Below, in pieces: positions 22,828 through 31,710 of a DNA stretch of 44,043 nt (its first letter is position 1; every line of letters starts with the position of its first letter). This stretch comes from Betaproteobacteria bacterium. GTDB taxonomy: Bacteria; Pseudomonadota; Gammaproteobacteria; Burkholderiales; Usitatibacteraceae. The translations under genes and the position numbers were made by a program. Location of the stretch: NCBI GenBank assembly GCA_019449455.1, contig JAGRPO010000194.1:1-44043 (forward strand), given 5' to 3'. A model generated the notes under the pieces. That model worked only from the letters and a program-made list of their open reading frames with translations, searched no databases and was not told where the DNA came from.

Positions 22828-23235
22828 ATGTCGACAGTGAAGAAGGGCAAGTACGGCTACGCGCGCACCGTCGCGCTTTCCTACGAGCAGGCGGTCGAGC
22901 GCGTGACGGCCACCCTCAAGGAGCAGGGCTTCGGCATCCTCACCGAGATCGACGTGAAGGCCACGCTCAAGAAGAAGATCGACAAGGACTTCACGAAGTA
23001 CGTGATCCTGGGCGCCTGCAACCCCGGCTTCGCGTTCCAGGCGCTCTCGAACGAGATCGACATCGGGCTGCTGCTGCCCTGCAACGTCACCGTCTACGAG
23101 AATCCCGCGGACGGGAAGACGGTCGTGTCGGTGCTCGACCCCGAGACCATGGTCACCCTCACCGGCCGCGACGACATCGCGCCGCTGGCCCGCCAGGTGC
23201 GCGAAAAAGTAGTCGCCGCGCTGGAGGCGATGTAG
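22828..23235 (+). CDS. DUF302 family protein
   Basis: 135 residues, cytoplasmic, complete. It has the DUF302 fold signature: an N-terminal strand, the helix SYEQAVERVTATLKEQGFGILTEIDV, then the central YVILGACNPGFAFQAL element with its Cys, and LLLPCNVTVYE with a second Cys. Members bind or handle small ligands and often sit beside metal- or sulfur-linked genes; the function is not established. GGGAGCAAGG stands before the ATG at 22828. It is downstream of the EncFtn-like gene in the same direction; the 108-base gap contains a TAGAAT box, so it may have its own promoter. Its stop codon is followed at once by the palindrome at 23236-23267. Confidence 0.9.
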   Translation: MSTVKKGKYGYARTVALSYEQAVERVTATLKEQGFGILTEIDVKATLKKKIDKDFTKYVILGACNPGFAFQALSNEIDIGLLLPCNVTVYENPADGKTVVSVLDPETMVTLTGRDDIAPLARQVREKVVAALEAM

Positions 23236-23267
23236 AAAGGGGACGGTTCCTGGGAACCGTCCCCTTT
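23236..23267. repeat. palindromic repeat, copy 1, between convergent DUF302 and tamB stops
   Basis: A 15-base stem (AAAGGGGACGGTTCC 23236-23250, loop TG, complementary arm 23253-23267) that exactly fills the gap between the two stop codons. T runs follow on both strands, so it can act as a two-way intrinsic terminator. The same 26-base core occurs in opposite orientation at 38606-38631, marking it as a dispersed REP-like element. Confidence 0.85.
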
Positions 23268-26200
23268 TCAGTGGAAGGAGAAGCGGTAGACGGCGTCGAT
23301 GCCGGGTAGGTGGCCCGCACGCAGGATGAGCTGCAGGCTGCGGGTGAGTTGCCACGCGACCCGCAACGATCCTTCCGCATCCGCCAGGCCCTGCTGGTAG
23401 GAAACGTAGATGTCGTCGGTGAGGCGCTTGCCCACCGAGACCACCTCCGCGGCGGAAGCGGTGCGGGTACGGCCGGCGACGGTGCTCTGCGGCATCGTGC
23501 CGAGCAGGCCCGACTCGTCGCGGCCCAGCCGGAAGTCGTCGAAGCCGAGGCGGCCGAGGAGCTTCTCGCTGGCCGGCGTGTCGCGCCCGAGGAGCGCGTT
23601 GGCCGCCTCCACCAGCGTCGCCGCATCGCCCGCCGAGATATCGCCCTGCCCCCGCCCCAGCACGAGCCACGTGAGCTTGTCCGGGTCGGCGACGTCGGGA
23701 GAGGAATAGAGGCGAACCTTCGGCCGCGCCACCGTGCCCAGCACCTCGACGCCCGCCTCCACCGGGAGCCCCTTGCGCAGCGCGAGCACGTTGATTCCCG
23801 GGTTGTCGACGGGCCCCTGGAAGTTGAGCGAGCCGCGCTCGATCGCGAGCGTCCGGCCGTAGGCATCGTAGGTGCCGCCCACCGCGCGAATGGTGCCCGT
23901 GGTGCGCAGGTTCACGCCCACGTCGCCCGCGAGCCGCAGCGATCCCGCCAGCCGCGTGGCGAGCCCGCGCCCGCGGAAGTACAGGTGTTCGCCCAGGTCC
24001 ACGCGCAGGCCGAGGCGGACGCGTTCCGCGCTCCTGGCGGCGGCGGGAGCCTCGGCGCCGCGATCGACGATCACGTCGTCCGAGAGCGCGGGCGGCGCTG
24101 AGGCCGGGATGCCGAACCAGCCGGCGTCGACCGTGAACTCGCCCGCCACCACCGTCGTCGTGCCGTCGAGGTCCACCCGGCTTTCGCCCGTCACCGCGAG
24201 GAAGCGCGTCGCCAGGCGCGTGAGCGGCCAGGCCGCGGCCTTCACGCGAATCGTCCCCTTGCGCGTGCCGAGGTCGACCGCTCCCTCGGCGGTGACGGTT
24301 CCGGCCGCCGGCCGCTTCGCCGCGGAGATGGCCCGCGCGGCCTCATCCGTCGGCTGCCAGGGCATGGAAAGCGCGAAGCGCTCGATGCGCGCCTCGCGAT
24401 CCTCGAGCACGATGGCGATGGTCCCGTCAGCCACCTCCGCGCCGAGCGCGGGGTCGCGGATCACGAGCCCCGTCGCCTCGAGGCGGCCTCTCCACGCGGG
24501 CTCGCGCGCCGTGCCCGCGAGCGTGCCTTCGCCCTTCAGCCTGCCGCCGGCGCGCGCCTCGGGACCGAACCACGCCGCCGTCCACGAGAGGTCCGGCACG
24601 TCGACGGCGAAGCGGCCCTCGATGGGCGCCAAGGGAGAGACTTCCCAGCCATCGTCGCCGCGACGCAGCATCGCGGAGGCCTCGCCTCTCAGCAGGCCCG
24701 CCTGTTTTCCGCGGACGTCGATGGTGGCCTTCACTCTCCCGCCGCTCGCATCGGCCCGCAGGGTGAGCGTCTCGAGCCCCAACGCCTGGCGCGGGTCTCC
24801 CACTCGCACGTCGCCGCGTTCGCGCCGGACGGAAACGAAACCGTCCACGGAGTCGCCCACGCGCACGTCCCATTCGCCCGCGAGCACGAGGTTCGAGCCC
24901 GCCTCGCCCTGCAGGTTCAGGATCCGGCGGATGGCACGGACCACGATGGCGTTCGAGGAGCCGCGCGATTCCAGCCTTCCGGGGGTCCAGCGGGTGACGG
25001 CGAGGCGCATCTCGCCCGGCTCGCCCGCGAAGACCGCCTCGCCCAGCTCGACACGGCCGGCGCTCACGACGAGCGTCGCGGGCGCCGAGAGGGCGAGGCT
25101 CGTCCGGCCCGTCGTGGCGAGCGACTCGAGGCGGCCGTGCCATTCGGGAAGCCGCGCGCCGGGCACGACGCCGCCGTCGAACAAGGCACGCAGCGAGGAC
25201 TTGTCCGGCAAGTCCGCCTCGACGCGCATCTCGTGCGAGCGCCGCGTCCCCTTGAGCACGAGCGAGGCGCGTTCCACCAGGGCCGCCTTCTCCCCGCCGC
25301 GCGCGAGCCCGAGCAAGTCCACTTGCGCGTTTGCCGCACCGGCGTCGCCCGAGCCCAGCTCCAGGCGGCCCGTCGCCGCCGCCAAGCGAATCGCGCCGGG
25401 CAGGGCGAGGTCCTTCGCGTCGAACGCGGCGCGCCCCGAAAGCGCGGCGAAAGTCCCCGAAATGCGCGCATCGAGATCGACCCGGCCGCCCAACGCGATG
25501 CCGAAGGCGCGGCCGATGGGCGCGAGGTCCGGAGAGGCGACTTTCACGTCCAGCGTGTCGCCGGCAAGGCCCAGGGCGCCTTTCGCCACGACGCGCGTGG
25601 CGCCGAGGGAGACATCGGCCTCGACGCGCGAAAGACGCTCGCCCTCGGCATCGAGCGCGACGCGGCCTTGCGCGTCCATGCCGGCGTAGCGGCTCTTCGC
25701 GATCTCGAGCAACGCCTCGCCGACCAGCCCCTTCGCCAGGCTGCCCTTCGCCGTGAAAGTGGCGCTCAGCTGCCCCGCCGGCACGTTCGCGAAGGCCGCG
25801 GGGTCCAGTCGCTCGATGCGCCCCTCGGCCACGAACTCGCGCGTGCCGCGAAGCGCGAGCGTCCCCTTCGCCTCCGCGAACGCGGCACCGCGAGCGAGGC
25901 GGGCGCGTTCGACCGTGAGCAGGCCCTGCGCGATGCTCGCATCGCCCCGGATCCCGAAGCGCGGATCCGCGAGCGCCACCCGAAAGGCCTGCACCTCGCC
26001 CGTCGCGCTGGCCGTGATGTCCCCCGTGAGCCTCGTCGCCTTGAGGGACGTGTGCCACGCGAGGAGGTCGGCGTCCTTCACGAAGAGCTTCGCGTCGAGC
26101 TTTCCGCCGGACCACGCCGCCTGTCCCGTCGCGCCGCCCCCCTTCGCCATCGCGAGCACGAGGTTCCTCGCCTCGACGCGATTCTTCGCGATGACGAGCT

Positions 26201-27155
26201 GCGCGGCTGCCGACGCCACGGGCAGGCGCCCCATGTCGAGCGGACCCGGATCGGCGTTGGTGATCGTCACCGGGCCGGCAAGAAACGCCGCGCCCGCGGG
26301 CGCGAGATCCACCGCCATCGTGAGGCGCGTATGGGGCGCGGCGGAGAACCCGGCGATATCCACGCCCTCGAGCTTCGCCAGGAGCCGTCGCAGGGGAAAC
26401 TCGGAGAAGGGCTCCAGGCTGGCCGCACCCGTGCCGGAAAGCCCGCCTTCGCGCACGGCAAGCCTCGCCTCGAGGTTCGCGAGCGGGCCCTTCGCCTCGA
26501 TGGTCGCGCGATATGGGGCGTCGTTCCTCTTCCCGACGAGCTCGCCCTTCATGTCGACGGGGAACGGCGCGCGCGACCCGACCGTTCCGGACAGCGTCGC
26601 CCGGCCGACGGGCGTGGCCGCCTCCGCGCCGCCCAGTATCCACGCCGCCCCATCGGCGGCGAGCTTCAGCGACACCTCGCGCAGCTCCACGCCGCCCTGC
26701 TCGTCGCCGATCGTCCCCATGCGCAGCCGGTCCACCCCGGCCTGCGCCACGAAAAGCCGCAGCGGGAGCGCGAGGGTGGCGGGCTTGCGGGCGGCCCCGC
26801 TGGCGGCCACGGTGTCGATCTCGACCGCGACGGCGTGCAACCTCAGGATGCGCACCTCGCCTCCGAGGAGACGCAGGGGCGACCAGTCGAGCGCCACTCG
26901 CTCGGCCCGCAGGCGCAGCTTCGGCGTGGCCCACGCGATCGAACCGACGGAGAGCGGACCGGCCAGGGTCCCCTCGACGGCGACGACGCGCCCCCCTGCC
27001 AGCGCCACGGCGCGCTCCAGGGCGAACCGCGCCCCCGAGGTCGTGGCGAGAAGCCAGGATGCGGCGGCCGCGACAAGCGCCGCGGCGAGGCCCGCGATCC
27101 ACGCGCTGCCGAATAACCAGCGGCGCATCGGCGAGGGTTTTCGCGGTTCGCCCAT
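23268..27155 (-). CDS. tamB: TamB, translocation and assembly module inner-membrane component
   Basis: 1295 residues. One N-terminal membrane anchor at about 19-40 (WIAGLAAALVAAAASWLLA) is followed by a very long periplasmic part of repeating short beta strands, as in the lipid-bridge AsmA-like proteins. A C-terminal DUF490/TamB domain covers about the last 350 residues (LRLAGDVGVNLRTTGTIRAVGGTYDAYGR, and a Phe-rich end YRFSFH). With TamA it promotes insertion of outer-membrane proteins such as autotransporters, and TamB-type proteins are thought to carry phospholipid across the periplasm. The start at 27155 gives MGEPRKPSPMRR and lies 7 bases after the tamA stop, with GAGGG between; longer in-frame starts would overlap tamA in an unlikely way. 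Last gene of the minus-strand series. Confidence 0.93.
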   Translation of the reverse strand: MGEPRKPSPMRRWLFGSAWIAGLAAALVAAAASWLLATTSGARFALERAVALAGGRVVAVEGTLAGPLSVGSIAWATPKLRLRAERVALDWSPLRLLGGEVRILRLHAVAVEIDTVAASGAARKPATLALPLRLFVAQAGVDRLRMGTIGDEQGGVELREVSLKLAADGAAWILGGAEAATPVGRATLSGTVGSRAPFPVDMKGELVGKRNDAPYRATIEAKGPLANLEARLAVREGGLSGTGAASLEPFSEFPLRRLLAKLEGVDIAGFSAAPHTRLTMAVDLAPAGAAFLAGPVTITNADPGPLDMGRLPVASAAAQLVIAKNRVEARNLVLAMAKGGGATGQAAWSGGKLDAKLFVKDADLLAWHTSLKATRLTGDITASATGEVQAFRVALADPRFGIRGDASIAQGLLTVERARLARGAAFAEAKGTLALRGTREFVAEGRIERLDPAAFANVPAGQLSATFTAKGSLAKGLVGEALLEIAKSRYAGMDAQGRVALDAEGERLSRVEADVSLGATRVVAKGALGLAGDTLDVKVASPDLAPIGRAFGIALGGRVDLDARISGTFAALSGRAAFDAKDLALPGAIRLAAATGRLELGSGDAGAANAQVDLLGLARGGEKAALVERASLVLKGTRRSHEMRVEADLPDKSSLRALFDGGVVPGARLPEWHGRLESLATTGRTSLALSAPATLVVSAGRVELGEAVFAGEPGEMRLAVTRWTPGRLESRGSSNAIVVRAIRRILNLQGEAGSNLVLAGEWDVRVGDSVDGFVSVRRERGDVRVGDPRQALGLETLTLRADASGGRVKATIDVRGKQAGLLRGEASAMLRRGDDGWEVSPLAPIEGRFAVDVPDLSWTAAWFGPEARAGGRLKGEGTLAGTAREPAWRGRLEATGLVIRDPALGAEVADGTIAIVLEDREARIERFALSMPWQPTDEAARAISAAKRPAAGTVTAEGAVDLGTRKGTIRVKAAAWPLTRLATRFLAVTGESRVDLDGTTTVVAGEFTVDAGWFGIPASAPPALSDDVIVDRGAEAPAAARSAERVRLGLRVDLGEHLYFRGRGLATRLAGSLRLAGDVGVNLRTTGTIRAVGGTYDAYGRTLAIERGSLNFQGPVDNPGINVLALRKGLPVEAGVEVLGTVARPKVRLYSSPDVADPDKLTWLVLGRGQGDISAGDAATLVEAANALLGRDTPASEKLLGRLGFDDFRLGRDESGLLGTMPQSTVAGRTRTASAAEVVSVGKRLTDDIYVSYQQGLADAEGSLRVAWQLTRSLQLILRAGHLPGIDAVYRFSFH

Positions 27156-27162
27156 TTCGCCC

Positions 27163-28965
27163 TCAGAAGGCCATCGAGACGGAAAAGCCCAGGCGGACCT
27201 TGCGGTCGCGATCGCCATAGGCGAGATCGATGGCGAGCGGGCCCGCGGGCGTGCGCCAGCGGGCTCCGACGCCATAGCCCTTGTTCGCCCCGAGCTCGCC
27301 GCGCGCGTCCGCCGCATCGCCCACGTCGACGAAGACCGCACCGCCCCAGGTGGAAGAGAACCAGCGCACGTACTCCGCGGTGCCCGTGGCGAGATAGCGC
27401 CCGCCCACCACCGCGTCTGCGTCGCGCGGCCCCAGGCTCTGGTACGCGTACCCGCGCACCGACCGCGAGCCGCCCGCGCGGAACAGGAAGTCCTCCGGGA
27501 TCCCCGCGCGGGCCGGCGCTATCGTGTAGCCGGCTTCGGCGCGCAGGATCAGCTGGTCGACGGGCGAGAGCGGGAACCAGTGCTGGTAGTGCGCGTAGGT
27601 CTTCACGAAGTCCTGGTCCGAGAGGGCGGACTTCGCGCCCGCCGCGAGCTGCAGCATGAGCACGCCGCCGCGCTTCGGATCGAGCACGTTGTCGACGTTG
27701 CGCCAGACGACGTGGCCCACCGGCGCCAGGGCGCGCTTGAGCGTGCGCTCGCCCCCGGAAGGCGTGGCCTGCTCGGCCTGGTAGGAAAGCCCGAGGCGAA
27801 GCTCGAGGCCTTCGTAGAGGAATTGCCGGTAGCCCGCCACCGCGACGCGGCGCGTGTCGAGGCCCTGGTTGGAAGTGCGCTCGCCGAGGATTCCCACGCT
27901 GTCGCGCGTGGCCACGGTCCCGACGAAAGGCGCGCCCGCCGTGCCCGGCGGCAGGTGGAAATCCACGTAGCCGATCTGCCGCGTCCTGTCGGCCTGCAGC
28001 GCCGAGTGCATGTCGTAGCCGCGCCGGAACGCGTTGCGGTAGCGAAGCGACACCTCGCCGCGCGCGCCGACGTCAGTGCCGTAGCCGAGCGAGACGCCGA
28101 CGTCGGCCGCGGGCCGCTCGAGCAGCGCGACGCGCACGGGCACGCGCTTCGGGTTGGCCCGGTCGCGCTCGATCTCCACCTGGACGTTGGCGAACCACGG
28201 CGCGCTCTGCAGCAGCCGCTGCAGGTCGAGGAGCCGCTCGGTGCGATAGGGCTCGCCGGGGTCGATGTCGAGCAGCCGCTCGACGAGGAAGCCGGGGTAG
28301 CGCGAAAGGCCCGTGACCTGCACCTCGCCCAGCGAGAAGGCGGGGCCGCTGTCGAGCACCAGCAGAAGGTGCGCCTTCGCGGAGGCCGCGTCCACGCGCG
28401 CCTCGCTCATGGCGAGCTCGCCGGCCGCGTAGTCGTCGGCCGTGAGCGCCTCGACCAGGCGCGCCTTCGCCTCGTCCCAGGCGGCCTGGCGGAACACCTG
28501 GCCGGGAGCGAGGAGCCACGCTTCCTCGAGCGCCTTGCGCCTGGCTTCGCGGAAGCCGCCCTCGCCCGCGAGGTCGTCGCGGAACTCGATCTTCACCGAG
28601 GCGACGGTCGTGCGCTCGCCGGGCGTGAGGACCGCGCGCACGCGGCCATCGGCCTCGGTCACCGCGATCTTCGCCGAGAACCAGCCCTCGGCCGCGGCGA
28701 TCTCCGGGGCGCGGCGGCGCACGTCGCGCATCCAGCGGCGCAGCACCCCGCGGTCGTCCTTCGCGTCCACCGGGGGCGGCTGGAGGTGCTTCTCGAACAC
28801 GGCGCGCAGCTCGGGCGGCGCATCCCATTCGACGGTGAAGGTGGCGCCCGCCTGCGCCATCGCCGTCCCCGCCGCCAGGAGCAGGGCCAGGGCGATGGCT
28901 GCGCGCGCGCTCAGCCGGCCCGCCAGCTCGACGATGGTGACGCGGGAAGGCAATACGCCGGCCAT
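27163..28965 (-). CDS. tamA: TamA, outer-membrane Omp85-family assembly factor
   Basis: About 600 residues. A signal peptide ([19 protein letters not shown], cut at about residue 38) precedes three POTRA-like domains at about 40-265 (for example FSLGEVQVTGLSRYPGFLVERLLDIDPGEPY). A 16-strand beta barrel follows, containing LFRAGGSRSVRGYAYQSLGPRD with its RGY motif, which marks the conserved L6 loop of Omp85 proteins. The C-terminus ends in an aromatic residue (SMAF), as expected for outer-membrane insertion. The ATG at 28965 lacks a close ribosome site (GAAGG is 13 bases away), so the start is uncertain by some residues. The stop is 7 bases before tamB. It follows eamA by 44 bases and is the barrel partner of TamB. 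Confidence 0.93.
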   Translation of the reverse strand: MAGVLPSRVTIVELAGRLSARAAIALALLLAAGTAMAQAGATFTVEWDAPPELRAVFEKHLQPPPVDAKDDRGVLRRWMRDVRRRAPEIAAAEGWFSAKIAVTEADGRVRAVLTPGERTTVASVKIEFRDDLAGEGGFREARRKALEEAWLLAPGQVFRQAAWDEAKARLVEALTADDYAAGELAMSEARVDAASAKAHLLLVLDSGPAFSLGEVQVTGLSRYPGFLVERLLDIDPGEPYRTERLLDLQRLLQSAPWFANVQVEIERDRANPKRVPVRVALLERPAADVGVSLGYGTDVGARGEVSLRYRNAFRRGYDMHSALQADRTRQIGYVDFHLPPGTAGAPFVGTVATRDSVGILGERTSNQGLDTRRVAVAGYRQFLYEGLELRLGLSYQAEQATPSGGERTLKRALAPVGHVVWRNVDNVLDPKRGGVLMLQLAAGAKSALSDQDFVKTYAHYQHWFPLSPVDQLILRAEAGYTIAPARAGIPEDFLFRAGGSRSVRGYAYQSLGPRDADAVVGGRYLATGTAEYVRWFSSTWGGAVFVDVGDAADARGELGANKGYGVGARWRTPAGPLAIDLAYGDRDRKVRLGFSVSMAF

Positions 28966-29009
28966 GGGGAGGGAAACGCCTTCGGGGATCCAGCGTGGGA
29001 CAAGGCCGA

Positions 29010-29873
29010 TTATCCCGTGTTTCCCGCGCGGGCGAGGAAGGCCGCGCAGGCGAGGACGACGGCGCCGCCCGCGAGCTGCATCGGCGTGAGGGCCTCTCCC
29101 AGCACCACCCACGCGAGCGCGACCGTGACCACGGGCTCGAGCGTGGAGACGATGGAGGCGACCGCGGGACCGACACGCTTGAGCCCCGCGAAGAAGGCGA
29201 GTATCGCGACGACCGTCGACACGATCGCGATGGCGCCGATGGCCGCCCATCCCCAGGCTGCGCCCGGAAACCGCGGCTCGGTCACCGCGGCCGAAAGCGC
29301 CAGCGCCGCCGCCGCCGAAAGGCAGACGACGGTGGTGCTCGCGAGCGCGTCCGTGTGCCCGAGTTCCCGCGCGCCGATCACGATGTAGACGGAGTAGAAC
29401 GCGGCGGCGGCGAGCCCCAGCGCGATTCCCGTGGCCGTCCCCTGCCCGCCACCCAGGGTGAGGGCGAGTCCCGCGAAGCTCGCGGCGAGGAGCGCCGCCT
29501 TCCTCGCGGTGAGCCGCTCGTGCAGGAAGGCCGCGGAGAGCAGGACGACGAGGGTGGGGTAAGCGTAGAGGAGCAGCGCCACGAGACCGGCGGAAGCGTG
29601 GTTCAGCGCGGCGAAGAAGCACACCGCCTGCCCGACGTAGCCGATCGCGCCCATGCCGACGGCCACCGCGAGCGGCCGGCCGCGCGGCCACGGGCGCCGG
29701 GTGGCGAGCATCACCGCGGCAAGGACGGTCCCCGCGATCGCGAACCGCGCGGCGAGCACGCCCGTCACGCTGGCCCCGCTCGCGTAGGCGAAGCGGGCGA
29801 AGATGGCCATCGCGCCGAACGCGAAGGCCGACACGACGATGAAGGCGATGCCGGAAGCGGAAGGACGGGGCAC
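29010..29873 (-). CDS. EamA/DMT-family transporter
   Basis: 287 residues with ten membrane spans arranged as two EamA repeats of five (about 5-135 and 148-282). The second repeat includes LEPVVTVALAWVVLGEALTPMQLAGGAVVL, a hallmark of the drug/metabolite transporter superfamily. Such proteins move amino acids, nucleotide metabolites or other small molecules across the inner membrane; the substrate is unknown. The start is a GTG at 29873, which lies 7 bases after the ubiJ stop codon. No clear ribosome site is seen, so coupled translation is likely. In other betaproteobacteria a ubiB gene commonly follows ubiJ; here this transporter takes that place. Confidence 0.9.
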   Translation of the reverse strand: MPRPSASGIAFIVVSAFAFGAMAIFARFAYASGASVTGVLAARFAIAGTVLAAVMLATRRPWPRGRPLAVAVGMGAIGYVGQAVCFFAALNHASAGLVALLLYAYPTLVVLLSAAFLHERLTARKAALLAASFAGLALTLGGGQGTATGIALGLAAAAFYSVYIVIGARELGHTDALASTTVVCLSAAAALALSAAVTEPRFPGAAWGWAAIGAIAIVSTVVAILAFFAGLKRVGPAVASIVSTLEPVVTVALAWVVLGEALTPMQLAGGAVVLACAAFLARAGNTG

Positions 29874-29880
29874 GGGGTGG

Positions 29881-30471
29881 TTACCCCGCGTTCTTCTCGA
29901 GTATCCCTATGCGCTTGTCGAGGCGGTCGACGGCGTCGCGCAGCTCGGTGACGCCGGCGACGAAGCCCTCCACCTTCACGCGCGAGGCGATGAGGGGGTC
30001 CTCTTCCGTCCAGTACTCGGCGGCGCCGGCCGCCAGGCGCTCGGAGGCGCCCTTGCCCCAGGCCGCGGCGCCGCGGGCGGCGGACACCATGCGGTTGGCG
30101 GCGGCATCGCCCACGACCTTCGAGAGATCCTCCTCCACGTCCCACTCGAGGTGCCTGGCGAGGAACGCGACCTCGCCCGCGAACTCGACGTCGCCCGTGG
30201 TCTCGACGTCCCGGTAGGCGCTCTCGTCGTGCGCGGCCAGGCGCGGCAACAGGAAGGGGGAGATGCGCACCACGAGGTCGCCCGGCGCCTCGGCCGCGGC
30301 CGGCAGCACTTCTCCCGTGGTCTGCACCGTGAGCGACACCGCCAGGGGACCCACGCGAAAGACCGCGGTCTTGCCGGCGAAGCGCGACAGCCTCTCGCGG
30401 GCGAGCGGCGTCGCCCCGGTGAGCCTGTTGATGGCGCCCGCGGCGAGGGAGGCCGAGGCCGCGGCGATCAC
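29881..30471 (-). CDS. ubiJ: UbiJ, ubiquinone biosynthesis accessory factor (SCP2 domain)
   Basis: 196 residues. The N-terminal two thirds form an SCP2-like lipid-binding domain: [19 protein letters not shown], then [17 protein letters not shown], then [14 protein letters not shown]. The C-terminal helix is a short coiled coil ([21 protein letters not shown]). UbiJ is part of the soluble Ubi complex and is thought to hold the hydrophobic quinone intermediates for the hydroxylases and methylases. The GTG start at 30471 overlaps the ubiE stop (GTGA), giving tight coupling. The presence beside ubiE fits the known arrangement, but ubiB is not next; an EamA transporter follows. Identification rests on the SCP2 pattern and context. 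Confidence 0.87.
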   Translation of the reverse strand: MIAAASASLAAGAINRLTGATPLARERLSRFAGKTAVFRVGPLAVSLTVQTTGEVLPAAAEAPGDLVVRISPFLLPRLAAHDESAYRDVETTGDVEFAGEVAFLARHLEWDVEEDLSKVVGDAAANRMVSAARGAAAWGKGASERLAAGAAEYWTEEDPLIASRVKVEGFVAGVTELRDAVDRLDKRIGILEKNAG

Positions 30472-31205
30472 GGCTTGAACCCGCGGTGCAGCGCCACCAC
30501 GCCCATGGTGAGGTTGAAGTACTGCACCTTCACCAGGCCCGCCGCCTCCATCATGCCCTTGAGCGTCTCCTGGTCCGGGTGCATGCGGATCGACTCCGCG
30601 AGGTACTGGTACGCGGCCTCGTCCCGGGCGACGTGCTTGCCCAGCCACGGCAGCACCGTGAAGGAGTAGGTGTCGTACGGCTTCGAGAGCGGCTTCCACA
30701 CCTTGGAGAACTCGAGCACCAGCACGCGGCCGCCGGGGCGGGTCACGCGCGCCATCTCGGCGAGGCCGCGGTCCTTGTTCGTGAAGTTGCGCAGGCCGAA
30801 GGCGATGGTGACGCAGTCGAAGGTGTCGTCGGGAAACGGAAGCTTCTCGCCGTTGCAGAGGGCCGGCGGAGCCACCTGGCCGTGATCGAGGACCTTGTCG
30901 CGCCCCACGGCGAGCATCGCATCGTTGATGTCGGTCATCACCACCTGCCCGGTCGGGCCGGCCCGGCGGGCGAAGGCGAGCGCGAGGTCGCCGCTTCCCG
31001 AGGCCACGTCGAGCACGCGCTGGCCGGGGCGCACGTCCGCCATGGAGATGGCGAAGCGCTTCCACAGCCGGTGCATCCCCATCGACATGAAGTCGTTCAT
31101 CCGGTCGTAGTTCGTCGCGACCGAGCTGAAGACGCGCCCGACGTGGGAGGACTTCTCCTCCTCCGGGACCTGCGTGTAGCCGAAATGGGTGGTCTTCTCG
31201 CTCAT
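30468..31205 (-). CDS. ubiE: UbiE, ubiquinone/menaquinone C-methyltransferase
   Basis: 245 residues, normal length. The N-terminal part shows [20 protein letters not shown] and [21 protein letters not shown], diagnostic for UbiE/COQ5. The SAM-binding motif is [10 protein letters not shown] at 64-73, and the later motifs [13 protein letters not shown] and [13 protein letters not shown] are present. The enzyme methylates the benzoquinol ring in ubiquinone synthesis (and demethylmenaquinol where present) in the cytoplasm. The ATG at 31205 overlaps the stop of the DUF971 gene (ATGA) and the ubiE stop overlaps the GTG of ubiJ, so the three genes are translationally coupled. Confidence 0.97.
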   Translation of the reverse strand: MSEKTTHFGYTQVPEEEKSSHVGRVFSSVATNYDRMNDFMSMGMHRLWKRFAISMADVRPGQRVLDVASGSGDLALAFARRAGPTGQVVMTDINDAMLAVGRDKVLDHGQVAPPALCNGEKLPFPDDTFDCVTIAFGLRNFTNKDRGLAEMARVTRPGGRVLVLEFSKVWKPLSKPYDTYSFTVLPWLGKHVARDEAAYQYLAESIRMHPDQETLKGMMEAAGLVKVQYFNLTMGVVALHRGFKP

Positions 31206-31570
31206 TTCGGGTCGCGGGAGGCTCCGGCCTGCTCGAGGCGCGCGAGGTAGCTCTTCCAGCTCGACTCCTGCTTCTCGCCCAGCTCGTGCAGGTATTCCCA
31301 GGAGAAGAGGCCCGTGTCGTGCCCGTCGGAGAAGGCGAGCTTCACGGCGTAGTTGCCCACCGGCTCGATCTCCTTGATCTCGACGTCGCGCTTGCCGACC
31401 TGGAGCACTTCCTGGCCCGGGCCGTGGCCGCGGACCTCGGCCGACGGCGAGAACACGCGCAGGTACTCGCAGGGCAGGCTGAAGCGCTTGCCGTCGTCGA
31501 ACGCGATCTCGAGGATGCGCGACTTCTGGTGCAGCTTGATTTCGGTGGGGCGGGGGGTGTTGCGGTCCAT
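31202..31570 (-). CDS. DUF971 family protein (gamma-butyrobetaine hydroxylase-like N-terminal domain)
   Basis: 122 residues consisting of one DUF971 domain: [20 protein letters not shown], then [20 protein letters not shown], and the late [15 protein letters not shown]. This domain is found alone in bacteria and at the N-terminus of eukaryotic gamma-butyrobetaine hydroxylase, where it binds zinc; here one Cys (SLPCEY) and a His (SDGHD) remain. Its placement directly before ubiE is common in betaproteobacteria, and a role in quinone or iron-sulfur work has been proposed but is not settled. The start at 31570 gives MDRNTPRP; an upstream ATG at 31600 is less likely. It is the first gene of the minus-strand series, divergent from phoB over 140 bases. 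Confidence 0.87.
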   Translation of the reverse strand: MDRNTPRPTEIKLHQKSRILEIAFDDGKRFSLPCEYLRVFSPSAEVRGHGPGQEVLQVGKRDVEIKEIEPVGNYAVKLAFSDGHDTGLFSWEYLHELGEKQESSWKSYLARLEQAGASRDPK

Positions 31571-31655
31571 GGCATGCTTAGGGAGAGGGCAAGGCGCCAT
31601 TTTCCCACGGAACGGCTGCCTCGCCCGATCGGCGCGCCGGCCGGCAGGCTCCGGG

Positions 31656-31689
31656 CTGTAACCAACCTGTCACGGCCGGACCGTAAAAT
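31656..31689 (+). promoter_or_regulatory. Pho box and -10 of the phoB promoter
   Basis: CTGTAACCAACCTGTCAC at 31656-31673 matches 13 or 14 of 18 positions of the Pho box (two CTGT(C)A direct repeats 11 bases apart). TAAAAT at 31684-31689 lies 10 bases after it, the usual distance at which PhoB replaces a -35 element. Transcription would start near 31696, 15 bases before phoB, implying autoregulation. Confidence 0.72.
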
Positions 31690-31710
31690 GCCCGAAACAA
31701 TCGACCGCCC

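Noticed and set aside
27156-27341. Longer N-terminus for TamB reaching into tamA
   Set aside because: The extra 62 residues are Arg/Ser-rich and lie in another frame of tamA; the ATG at 27155 with GAGGG upstream gives the normal membrane anchor.
23872-29388. Two long plus-strand frames opposite tamA and tamB
   Set aside because: Ser/Arg/Pro-rich antisense shadows; tamA and tamB carry the real family signals.
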